Assembly (NCBI GenBank): GCA_934131695.1
Contig: CAKOZV010000034.1
Span: forward strand, 1-6,005
DNA length: 6,005 nucleotides
Source: an uncultured Bacilli bacterium
GTDB lineage: Bacteria; Bacillota_I; Bacilli_A; RF39; UBA660
Direction: 5' to 3'
Part shown: piece after piece, positions 1 through 5,052 of the stretch
Layout: every line of letters starts with the position of its first letter
How positions within the stretch are numbered: the stretch's first letter is position 1
The notes under the pieces: generated by a model
The model's database searches: none
Seen by the model: the letters and a program-made list of their open reading frames with translations, nothing else
What the model was told of the DNA's origin: nothing
Position numbers and translations under genes: made by a program

Positions 1-6
1 GATAAC

Positions 7-30
7 AAAAAAGGAACCTATAGTGGTTCC
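7..30 (-). terminator. Candidate rho-independent terminator, minus strand
   Basis: GGAACC (13-18) and GGTTCC (25-30) form a perfect 6-bp stem with a 6-nt loop. On the minus strand the stem is followed directly by six T (complement of 7-12); on the plus strand there is no T-run. No minus-strand gene lies just to the right. It may therefore shield something to the left from incoming transcription, as inward-facing terminators near insertion-sequence ends do, or act as a distant terminator for the minus operon. Stem and T-run are seen; the role is inferred. Confidence 0.4.
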
Positions 31-52
31 GAATATCATGGATAGATTACCA

Positions 53-77
53 TTTACACAAAATTCTTTACACTCCC
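53..77. mobile_element. Possible right end of an insertion sequence (IS256-like terminal repeat)
   Basis: The stretch reads TTTACACAAAATTCTTTACA and then CTCCC at 73-77. From memory, the ordering TTTACACAAAAT followed by an ACACTCCC-like tip resembles terminal inverted repeats of IS256-family elements, with the element body lying to the left. The inward-facing terminator at 7-30 fits this. A 23-nt stretch, 58-80, recurs at 2032-2054 with 20 of 23 bases identical. No transposase is in the window and the partner end would be off the left edge, so the family name is tentative. Confidence 0.4.
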
Positions 78-80
78 ATT
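58..80 (+). repeat. Imperfect direct repeat, copy 1 (ACAAAATTCT-n4-ACTCCCATT)
   Basis: The 10-mer ACAAAATTCT, a 4-nt variable stretch (TTAC) and the 9-mer ACTCCCATT are repeated in the same orientation at 2032-2054, where the variable stretch is CCAT. Identity is 20 of 23. The 8-mer core ACTCCCA(T/C) appears a third time at 386-393. The three copies bracket the tRNA region and the three-gene minus operon. Confidence 0.6.
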
Positions 81-115
81 CTATATGCTTTTTGTGATTT
101 TAAATAAATAAAAAG

Positions 116-146
116 TTGTCACATTTTAGTCAAATTGTGCTAAAAT
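116..146 (+). promoter_or_regulatory. Promoter of tRNA-Arg
   Basis: An extended -10 box, TG-C-TAAAAT, lies at 138-146. A -35-like TTGTCA is at 116-121 with a 19-nt spacer, longer than the ideal 17, so the extended TG may compensate. The first base of the mature tRNA is 9 nt after the -10, which gives almost no leader. A 9-bp inverted repeat occupies the spacer and -10. Confidence 0.6.
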
Positions 147-148
147 GT
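121..148. repeat. Perfect 9-bp inverted repeat over the tRNA promoter
   Basis: ACATTTTAG (121-129) is the exact reverse complement of CTAAAATGT (140-148), with a 10-nt spacer. It covers the spacer and the whole -10 of the tRNA-Arg promoter, the position of a repressor operator. It has no T-run and lies upstream of the expected transcript start, so it is not a terminator. It could also be a chance dyad in AT-rich DNA. Confidence 0.5.
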
Positions 149-154
149 AGTTAT

Positions 155-231
155 GTCCTCGTAGCTCAGTAGGATAGAGCGATTGCCTCCTAAGCAATAG
201 GTCGTTGGTTCGATTCCAATCGGGGACTCCA
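155..231 (+). tRNA. tRNA-Arg, anticodon CCT, CCA end encoded
   Basis: A complete cloverleaf is present. The acceptor stem pairs 155-161 with 221-227 (one T-G pair). The D stem GCTC (164-167) pairs with GAGC (177-180). The anticodon stem ATTGC (182-186) pairs with GCAAT (194-198) around the loop CTCCTAA, with anticodon CCT at 189-191, which reads AGG. The T stem pairs 204-208 with 216-220 around TTCGATT. The discriminator is T228 and CCA is encoded at 229-231. A promoter lies upstream and a strong hairpin terminator starts 9 nt downstream, so it looks like a single-gene transcript. tRNA-Arg genes are frequent integration targets for mobile elements. Confidence 0.96.
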
Positions 232-240
232 TTTAAAATC

Positions 241-280
241 AACTTACGGACCGAAAAGTTCGTGAGTTTTTATTTTATAT
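241..280 (+). terminator. Rho-independent terminator of tRNA-Arg
   Basis: AACTTACGGAC (241-251) pairs with GTTCGTGAGTT (258-268) through 11 consecutive pairs, two of them G-U, around a CGAAAA loop. A T-rich tail TTTATTTTAT follows at once. The hairpin starts 9 nt after the tRNA's CCA, the expected place for a tRNA terminator. Confidence 0.88.
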
Positions 281-291
281 AAATACTATAA

Positions 292-332
292 AAAAAGAGA
301 AAAAAATATCAAAATAATTTCATGCTCTTTTT
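292..332. terminator. Weak possible bidirectional terminator between tRNA and minus operon
   Basis: AAAAAGAG (292-299) is complementary to CTCTTTTT (325-332), with a 25-nt AT-rich loop. Read on the minus strand the stem runs into further T residues, so it could end the minus-strand operon whose last stop is at 425. The stem is almost all A-T and the loop is long, so this is weak. No better minus-strand terminator is visible between 292 and 425. Confidence 0.25.
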
Positions 333-377
333 ATATATTTTTAAATTTGGGATTAAAATTTGTGTCTAGCCAGCACT

Positions 378-420
378 GAATTTATACTCCCACATAAATT
401 CTACTATGGGAATTCCCATA
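378..420. repeat. Two adjacent dyads with an ACTCCCAC core; possible recombination site or mobile-element end
   Basis: GAATTTAT (378-385) and ATAAATTC (394-401) are perfect 8-bp inverted arms around an asymmetric 8-nt spacer, ACTCCCAC. Three bases later, TATGGGAATTCCCATA (405-420) is a perfect 16-bp palindrome. The spacer matches the core of the direct repeats at 58-80 and 2032-2054 in 7 of 8 bases. Upstream, TTTGTGTCTAG (358-368) recalls the inner part of some IS ends. Neither dyad is followed by a T-run on either strand, so they are poor terminators. Arms and palindrome are seen; function is inferred. Confidence 0.4.
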
Positions 421-424
421 CCCT

Positions 425-1069
425 TTACTTTTTTCTAACACAAACTCTATATAATCTTTTTTCTAATTTATATCTTGTCATTATTTCTTCATTTAAATAT
501 TCGATATCAAAATCTTTAAAGAAAAACTTAATGTCTTTTTCATCAAAAAATCTTTTTAATCTTTTATCCGATGTTTCGTATAAATGATGTTCTATTTCAT
601 TACCTTGACCAGCACCGTGATTTACATCATTTACTGAATTAACTCGAAAAATTAAGCGTCCTCCAACAGTAAGAATGCGTCTTATTTCATTTAATAATTC
701 AAATGTATCTTTTTCTTTAAAATAATGCAAACATAAATCAGCAATTATTAGTTCAAACGAATTATTATCAAATGGCATTCCATCAAGCATATTAAAACAC
801 TTAGTGTCATACACTTCTGGAAAGTTTTTTTTAATATTATTAATTGCATTGCTAGATTGATCACAAGATATAACTTGTTTATTTTTGTTAATTAAATACA
901 AAGTATCATTACCACTTCCGCACCCTAAATCCAAAATAGGAGTTGAGCAACTATCTATTATAGTTTCAAACTTATCCAACCAGTCGTCTAATTTTATTTC
1001 ATTTCGTTCATATTTACTATGTATATTATCCCAATATTCTAAGGAATTTTCCTTTTCATTAAATCCCAT
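425..1069 (-). CDS. Class I SAM-dependent methyltransferase
   Basis: The 214-residue product has the Rossmann-type fold signature for transferring a methyl group from S-adenosylmethionine. Motif I is at residues 44-54 (PILDLGCGSGN). Acidic D70 ends beta-2 (VISCD), D96 lies in NMLDGMPF, the beta-4 segment FELIIADLCLHYF is at 105-117, and VGGRLIFRVNS is at 135-145. The segment GAGQGNEIE at 152-160 and the downstream RFF resemble, from memory, small-molecule methyltransferases related to TehB-like enzymes; the substrate cannot be assigned. Length is normal for a stand-alone catalytic domain, with no signal peptide or membrane segment, so it should be cytoplasmic. GGAGG lies 6 nt before the ATG. 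It is the last gene of the minus operon, 18 nt after the coiled-coil gene. The fold is sure; the role is open. Confidence 0.9.
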   Translation of the reverse strand: MGFNEKENSLEYWDNIHSKYERNEIKLDDWLDKFETIIDSCSTPILDLGCGSGNDTLYLINKNKQVISCDQSSNAINNIKKNFPEVYDTKCFNMLDGMPFDNNSFELIIADLCLHYFKEKDTFELLNEIRRILTVGGRLIFRVNSVNDVNHGAGQGNEIEHHLYETSDKRLKRFFDEKDIKFFFKDFDIEYLNEEIMTRYKLEKRLYRVCVRKK

Positions 1070-1087
1070 TTTGTACCTCCATAATAA

Positions 1088-1504
1088 TTATTTCTTATTA
1101 AATCCTTCTTTAATTTTTTTACTCATTTCTTCTTTAAATTCAGGTAAGTTAAATATTCCTGCAAATAAATCCTTAGTTGCATCTCCCATCATTGAATACA
1201 TTGCAGAATTAGATAATTCTTTCTCTCTTTTTAATATTTCTTGTTCATTTTGAACTTTTATCTCTTCAATTTTTAATTGATGTTCTTTTTCTTTAGTTTC
1301 TATATCAAGTCTATGTTTTTCATTTAATGCTTCAATATCTATTTTATGTTGTTTCATTAATTTTTCTATTTCGTGTTTATTATTAGTTTCAAGTGTATTA
1401 ATTTCATTCTTACATTTCTTAATAGCAATTATTAAACTTCCAACACCAGTAATAAGTGCAGGAACTATTGCTATAAGTAATTGTGTCCACAAATTTGCAT
1501 TCAT
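1088..1504 (-). CDS. Small membrane-anchored coiled-coil protein, function unknown
   Basis: This 138-residue protein belongs to no family I can name. Residues 5-28 form one hydrophobic membrane segment at the extreme N terminus, followed by KKCK, which suggests an N-out, C-in anchor. Residues about 32-97 are a charged helix. From residue 53 it shows an 11-residue repeat starting at H53, H64 and H75 (HKIDIEALNEK, HRLDIETKEKE, HQLKIEEIKVQ), continued less clearly at N86. Such hendecads favour a straight or slightly right-handed coiled coil. The tail (100-138) has GDATKDLFAGIFNLPEF and may be a short amphipathic domain. AAAGGAGG sits 6 nt before the ATG, inside the last codons of the Nudix gene. 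The 1-nt gap between stop and start suggests translational coupling. It probably oligomerises at the membrane, perhaps as scaffold for its enzyme neighbours. Confidence 0.8.
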   Translation of the reverse strand: MNANLWTQLLIAIVPALITGVGSLIIAIKKCKNEINTLETNNKHEIEKLMKQHKIDIEALNEKHRLDIETKEKEHQLKIEEIKVQNEQEILKREKELSNSAMYSMMGDATKDLFAGIFNLPEFKEEMSKKIKEGFNKK

Positions 1505-1505
1505 T

Positions 1506-1973
1506 TTATGCCTCCTTTATTTCCATATTAGTAATATTATGATTATCATCGCAAGTAAATAAAATATTGATTTTCTCTGATTCAAAATAATTAATTAAAT
1601 CATCATCTAACAAATGAGTTATTGCAAATCTTTTTTCATTCTTAGTTAATTCATTTATAGGTAACCAATAAGCATAGTTATCATCTAAATCCAATGGGGT
1701 ACCATTCACTTTATTTGCGATATATGTTTTCAAAACAAATTTTTTATTTTTACCTGGATATATAATTTCAACATTTCCAATACATTTTAAATCATTAATA
1801 TCCATTCCGGTTTCTTCTTTAAATTCTCTTATACAAGACTGTATTTCAGTTTCACCATCTTCAATCTTTCCACCAGGTATATCAAAATAATCTTTGTTAA
1901 TATTCTTATATTTAATACAGGCAACCTTGTTATCATTAAAAGCAAATACTCTTACCGCATATCTTATATCCAT
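1506..1973 (-). CDS. Nudix hydrolase
   Basis: The 155-residue product has a complete Nudix box at residues 35-57 in the order G-x5-E-x7-R-E-x2-E-E-x-G-M: G35, E41, R49, E50, E53, E54, G56. These are the magnesium-binding and catalytic residues for hydrolysing a nucleoside diphosphate linked to another group. The preceding FDIPGGK is typical, as is the C-terminal YAYWLPINEL segment (residues about 100-109), which is often near substrate contacts. The substrate is not predictable; MutT-like and ADP-sugar-like activities are both possible. The length is close to a single-domain family member, with no export signal. AAGGAGG lies 7 nt before the ATG, and a promoter is found upstream at 2016-2044. 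It is the first gene of the operon, so it is the best expressed if there is polarity. Fold assignment is firm. Confidence 0.93.
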   Translation of the reverse strand: MDIRYAVRVFAFNDNKVACIKYKNINKDYFDIPGGKIEDGETEIQSCIREFKEETGMDINDLKCIGNVEIIYPGKNKKFVLKTYIANKVNGTPLDLDDNYAYWLPINELTKNEKRFAITHLLDDDLINYFESEKINILFTCDDNHNITNMEIKEA

Positions 1974-2015
1974 TATACTTCCTCCTTATATAGAATCAAG
2001 TTTAATTTTGAATAT

Positions 2016-2044
2016 ATTATACTATAAAATAACAAAATTCTCCA
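2016..2044 (-). promoter_or_regulatory. Promoter of the Nudix/coiled-coil/methyltransferase operon
   Basis: On the minus strand a perfect -10 TATAAT (complement of 2016-2021) lies 17 nt from TGGAGA (complement of 2039-2044), a 4-of-6 match to the -35 consensus. Transcription would start near 2009, giving a leader of about 35 nt with AAGGAGG. The -35 lies inside the direct-repeat copy at 2032-2054. No competing -10 of this quality is seen in the gap. Confidence 0.65.
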
Positions 2045-2054
2045 TACTCCCATT
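2032..2054 (+). repeat. Imperfect direct repeat, copy 2 (ACAAAATTCT-n4-ACTCCCATT)
   Basis: This is the second copy of the 23-nt motif at 58-80, in the same orientation, 20 of 23 identical. It overlaps the -35 of the minus operon. Similarity ends at both sides, so if it is an insertion-sequence end it is a short relic; otherwise it may be a protein-binding site. Confidence 0.55.
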
Positions 2055-2064
2055 GAAAATTAAT

Positions 2065-2085
2065 AAGAATTCATATATAATTCTT
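2065..2085. repeat. Short inverted repeat in the divergent intergenic region
   Basis: AAGAATT (2065-2071) and AATTCTT (2079-2085) are perfect 7-bp arms around CATATAT. Two further T residues follow on the plus strand. The stem is AT-rich with a single G-C pair, so it is a weak hairpin. It lies midway between the two divergent promoters and may be an operator half or chance. Confidence 0.25.
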
Positions 2086-2099
2086 TTAGAAAGAGAGCG

Positions 2100-2135
2100 T
2101 TATGGTTCGTAAGCTATTGCTTAACCGCACCATAA
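2100..2135. repeat. Nested imperfect dyad overlapping the plus-strand promoter
   Basis: The outer arms TTATGGT (2100-2106) and ACCATAA (2129-2135) are perfect, and the inner arms TAAGC (2110-2114) and GCTTA (2119-2123) are perfect around TATT. Between them lie 3 and 5 unpaired bases. ACC at 2124-2126 offers an alternative partner to GGT at 2104-2106. The dyad ends 5 nt before the -10 and contains the -35, so it should lie in the DNA template rather than the transcript. An operator is the simplest reading. The T-run at 2145-2151 is 9 nt from the outer arm, too far for a standard terminator. Confidence 0.5.
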
Positions 2136-2145
2136 ATGTTATAAT
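2117..2145 (+). promoter_or_regulatory. Promoter of the 796-residue protein gene
   Basis: The -10 is a perfect TATAAT at 2140-2145 with an extended TG two bases upstream (2137-2138). The -35 is TTGCTT (2117-2122) with an ideal 17-nt spacer. The transcript should start near 2152, giving a leader of about 40 nt with AGAGGT before the ATG at 2192. The -35 falls within the dyad at 2100-2135, suggesting a repressible or activatable promoter. Confidence 0.7.
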
Positions 2146-2191
2146 TTTTTTACATAAATAATTACTATACTATGGAAGAAAGAGGTAGTAA

Positions 2192-4582
2192 ATGAATCAA
2201 GTAACAATAAGTAGTGATTATAAAACAGTGAATATTCCTCCTGATATGTTAGAAGAAGTTAAGTATCTAGTTAAAAAGAGAAATCCATTGAATTTTTATA
2301 AAGTTAGTAGTAATATGGATTATGCATATTTTGATGATATAGTAACTAATCTTGTTAATCTTTGTAATTTTATGTTAGAACTGATAGATAATAAAGAGTT
2401 AGATCCTAATATAATAGAAGAATATAAAGAAATACTACCAGTACGACAGAATAATAAAGAATATAGTAATATACTTTATTATTATTTTAGTCATAATAAA
2501 GAACCACTTATTGGTAAAACAATAGATAATCTTTATAAGATAAATAAAAAAATAGAAGAAAGAGCATTAATAAAAGATTTAACTAAGGCTAAAGAAGATA
2601 CTATTATTGATATGAAGTACTTTATGGGTAGTGAAGAAATTAGTACTTTTGATAAGTTATATACTACAGCAATAGAAAAAAAAGATATTACTACTATGCA
2701 AGAAATGTTAGGTAAAGTACAAGAGAAAATATTAGAAGAATGGAGTAATTATTCTAAAGATTTACATAAAATGACGGATGATAACTTTTGCTTTCTAGGT
2801 CATAGTAGTAAAACAATTGAATATAAGGGAGAATTTAGAACTAAGTATGTTTCTTGTTCTTTATTTAATCAAGATGTAAATGATGCCTTTAATAATGGTT
2901 TTGGATTTATTATGGAACCTATTAATATAGTAGGCGCTGATAGTCGGGATATGTATGTTGATAATGATGCAATAGATATAGATAACTTAACAGCATATAG
3001 TTCTATTAAAAAGATTCATCATCCCCAAAGATTACTAGATGAATGTTTAAAACTAAAAAAAGAAAATCAAGAAAAAGGGAAGAACTATCCTGTCTATAGT
3101 GAAGTAGTAACCCTTGGTTTCCATCCCACTGCTATTTTTTGTTTTACTAATGGTGCTAAAAACTATGATTATAATTATGAAGGAGCTTATAAGCTACAAA
3201 AGAATTTTCCAAACTTAAAAATGCATACTTTTGATGTAATGAAACGTAAAAAAGGTGTGGACCTTGAAAGTTTTAAGTTAGAACTTGTTGATTCCTTATT
3301 AGAAAAACTAACTAGTCATACTGGTGGTTGTAATCCTAATGATTTATTTAGATATGATTATTTCTTTGAAGAATTTGCTAAATTAAAAAAGAAGGAAAAC
3401 TATACTGAAAATGATATAGAAATTATTTTTAGAAAAAATATGGATATGCTTTCTATTTTAGATAATACTGCTGATAAATTATTTACTAGTAATTATTCTT
3501 TTGATGAAATTAAATATATTTTAGGAAAGAATTGTAACTATGATATTGATTCTATTGCTAAAGGAAAAATAACTCCGTTTGCGATAAATAGATTGGGTGC
3601 CCTTTTACCATATAAAGATAAATTAAATGACTATTATGATGGTTTAGCAGAACTCGTTGAAATAGTATCAAGATTTGAGGTAACATCATCTATGATAGAA
3701 GAAATAAAAAGTAATGAAACTATTAATCTTTATACAATTTCCAAGTGTTTAACAGAAAAATATATGGCAATATTAAATGATAGTGAGAAAAAAATAAAGT
3801 TTGAGTTACAAAAAGATAGAATAGAAAAAGAGGAATTACTTAAAGAGAAGGATTATCGCGAAGAAATTGAAAAAGAATATTCATTTTATAGAGATATAGA
3901 AATTTTTAAAGACTTTGCAAAACCAATTAAGGAAACTTATAAAAAAGTAGATGAGAATATAACTAGCAATGATAATGAATTTAATATATTATTAGATAAA
4001 CAAGATGAGCTAGAAAAAAAATTAAGTGAGTTAATAAATTTAAGAGAAAAAGAAAAGACAAGTAATTATCATAATCTAAAGATTACCACAATGATTAATA
4101 ATATTACCGAAGAATTAAATTCATTATCAAGACATCCTATTTTAAATTCAAGAAAGATTAATAATAGAAAAAAGGAAATAAGTAAATTAACTGATGAAAG
4201 ACAAACAGAAGAACAAGAATATAATAAACAAAAAGATAAAAAAATAGCTGGTATTGATAAGAATATTAATACTATAGAAACAGAGATTAGAAAAAATAAA
4301 GATCAAATAGAAATAGTTAAGTCTAGAAAAAATGAACTTAATGGGGAGAAGCAAATAATTATGGTAGAACTTAATAATTATTTCAAATGTGATAGTATAG
4401 ATAAGATTGATGATATGGTTGAAAAGAGTAAAGAGGTAGTAAAAAATTATGATATTTCAAATAGTTTTACTTTATATCAAATAAATGATAGACTAGAAAA
4501 AATTAATCAAAAGATACTAGGTAATGAAATGGGAATGAATAAAATAAATGAAGAAAGAAAAAGTGTTCAAGTAAATCTTTAA
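2192..4582 (+). CDS. Large protein of unknown function, possible ADP-ribosyltransferase-like middle, coiled-coil C terminus
   Basis: The 796-residue product is not one I can name. Residues 1-190 are mostly helical. Residues about 196-350 look globular and hold FCFLGHSS (199-206), GEFRTKYVSCS (213-223), GFGFIMEPINIVGADSRDMY (236-255), YSEVVTLGFHP (302-312) and AIFCFTNGAK (314-323). A histidine near beta-1, a Y/S-x-S element and a late E before a 'VV..GF.P' strand are arranged as in ADP-ribosyltransferase folds; this is inference, not a family match. Residues 360-530 are helical. Residues about 530-720 are highly charged coiled coil. There is no signal peptide or membrane segment, so it is probably cytoplasmic. 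The ATG at 2192 is supported by AGAGG 6 nt upstream and by the promoter at 2117-2145. The stop is a tandem TAA TAA. No terminator follows, so transcription may continue into the downstream region. Confidence 0.9.
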   Translation: MNQVTISSDYKTVNIPPDMLEEVKYLVKKRNPLNFYKVSSNMDYAYFDDIVTNLVNLCNFMLELIDNKELDPNIIEEYKEILPVRQNNKEYSNILYYYFSHNKEPLIGKTIDNLYKINKKIEERALIKDLTKAKEDTIIDMKYFMGSEEISTFDKLYTTAIEKKDITTMQEMLGKVQEKILEEWSNYSKDLHKMTDDNFCFLGHSSKTIEYKGEFRTKYVSCSLFNQDVNDAFNNGFGFIMEPINIVGADSRDMYVDNDAIDIDNLTAYSSIKKIHHPQRLLDECLKLKKENQEKGKNYPVYSEVVTLGFHPTAIFCFTNGAKNYDYNYEGAYKLQKNFPNLKMHTFDVMKRKKGVDLESFKLELVDSLLEKLTSHTGGCNPNDLFRYDYFFEEFAKLKKKENYTENDIEIIFRKNMDMLSILDNTADKLFTSNYSFDEIKYILGKNCNYDIDSIAKGKITPFAINRLGALLPYKDKLNDYYDGLAELVEIVSRFEVTSSMIEEIKSNETINLYTISKCLTEKYMAILNDSEKKIKFELQKDRIEKEELLKEKDYREEIEKEYSFYRDIEIFKDFAKPIKETYKKVDENITSNDNEFNILLDKQDELEKKLSELINLREKEKTSNYHNLKITTMINNITEELNSLSRHPILNSRKINNRKKEISKLTDERQTEEQEYNKQKDKKIAGIDKNINTIETEIRKNKDQIEIVKSRKNELNGEKQIIMVELNNYFKCDSIDKIDDMVEKSKEVVKNYDISNSFTLYQINDRLEKINQKILGNEMGMNKINEERKSVQVNL

Positions 4583-4607
4583 TAAAAATGTTAAATGTAC
4601 ATATAAT
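4578..4607 (+). promoter_or_regulatory. Weak possible promoter before the tspO relic
   Basis: TATAAT lies at 4602-4607 with a poor -35 candidate TTTAAT at 4578-4583 (18-nt spacer), partly inside the end of the large gene. It could have driven the former tspO gene and may now serve the downstream metallopeptidase-like gene. In DNA this AT-rich the -10 alone is weak evidence. Confidence 0.25.
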
Positions 4608-4622
4608 AATATTGTGATTGAT

Positions 4623-5030
4623 ATGAAAAAAATAAATTATAAACAATTAATTATTATTAGGGGGATTAGTAGGCTTTCTTATTAAAGATGCTACTAAAAG
4701 TTATAATGGCTTTATTCCTGGTTATATTTTTCCAACAGTTTGGACTATTCTCTATATTCTAATGGGAACAGCTAGTTATTTAGTAAGAGATTATAAATAG
4801 TTAATTAAGACTTATTCACTTAGCTTAGGTATTAATCTTATTGGCTCATTATCTACTTCCTTCTAAATTTTAAATTATTAACTCTTATAGACTTGACTAT
4901 TTTGATATTTATGGTTATATATATGATTGGAAAGTTCTATAAGAAAAGCAAGTTAGCAAGTTATTTACTTATTCTATATTTGTTATAGTTATTTGTAGCT
5001 TTTATTCTAACTTAGTGGAACTATTTTAAA
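4623..5030 (+). pseudogene. tspO: Decayed tspO gene (TspO/MBR family tryptophan-rich sensory protein)
   Basis: Translated pieces in two frames join into one TspO-like membrane protein. 4623-4655 gives MKKINYKQLII. After a frameshift near the G-run at 4660-4664, 4663-4797 gives a stretch with YNGFIPGYIFPTVW and TILYILMGTASYLVRD, the family's hallmark. A TAG stands at 4798-4800. 4801-4863 continues as YSLSLGINLI and stops at TAA 4864. A second frameshift leads to NFKLLTLIDL and KLASYLLILYLL (4866-4985), with TAG at 4986 where the family has Trp, and another TAG at 5013. Intact TspO is about 150-160 residues with five membrane helices and binds porphyrins or similar ligands; the summed length here is close to that. 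Two frameshifts and four stops make function impossible. No good ribosome site precedes the ATG. Confidence 0.87.
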
Positions 5031-5052
5031 CTTATCAGGGGAGTAAAAAAAG

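Noticed and set aside
1..103. Open frames touching the left edge on both strands (for example a plus frame to a TGA at 96-98 and a minus frame entering from about 103)
   Set aside because: They have no start in the window, cover the hairpin and the repeat-like IS end, and show no recognisable domain. They look like chance reading through an IS terminus.
155..231. Direct duplication of the tRNA 3' end as an att site within the window
   Set aside because: No second copy of the tRNA 3' portion was found downstream; the ACTCCCAT repeats share only a few bases with the tRNA end.
360..587. Plus-strand open frame of 75 codons
   Set aside because: It lies mostly opposite the end of the methyltransferase gene, has no ribosome site and its product is low-complexity F/L/S/Y, typical of antisense shadow.
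885..1253. Plus-strand open frame of 122 codons
   Set aside because: It is antisense to the methyltransferase and coiled-coil genes, both of which have clear domains and ribosome sites; no independent support.
1894..2112. Plus-strand open frame of 72 codons
   Set aside because: It starts antisense to the Nudix gene, crosses both divergent promoters and lacks a ribosome site.
2100..2135. Integron attC-like hairpin (GCTTAAC at 2119-2125 fits the RYYYAAC pattern)
   Set aside because: The partner GTTRRRY box is absent at the matching position and no integrase or second site is seen; an operator-like dyad explains it better.
4623..5030. Programmed frameshifting or recoding to make a functional TspO
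   Set aside because: Two frameshifts and four separate stops would all have to be bypassed; decay is simpler.
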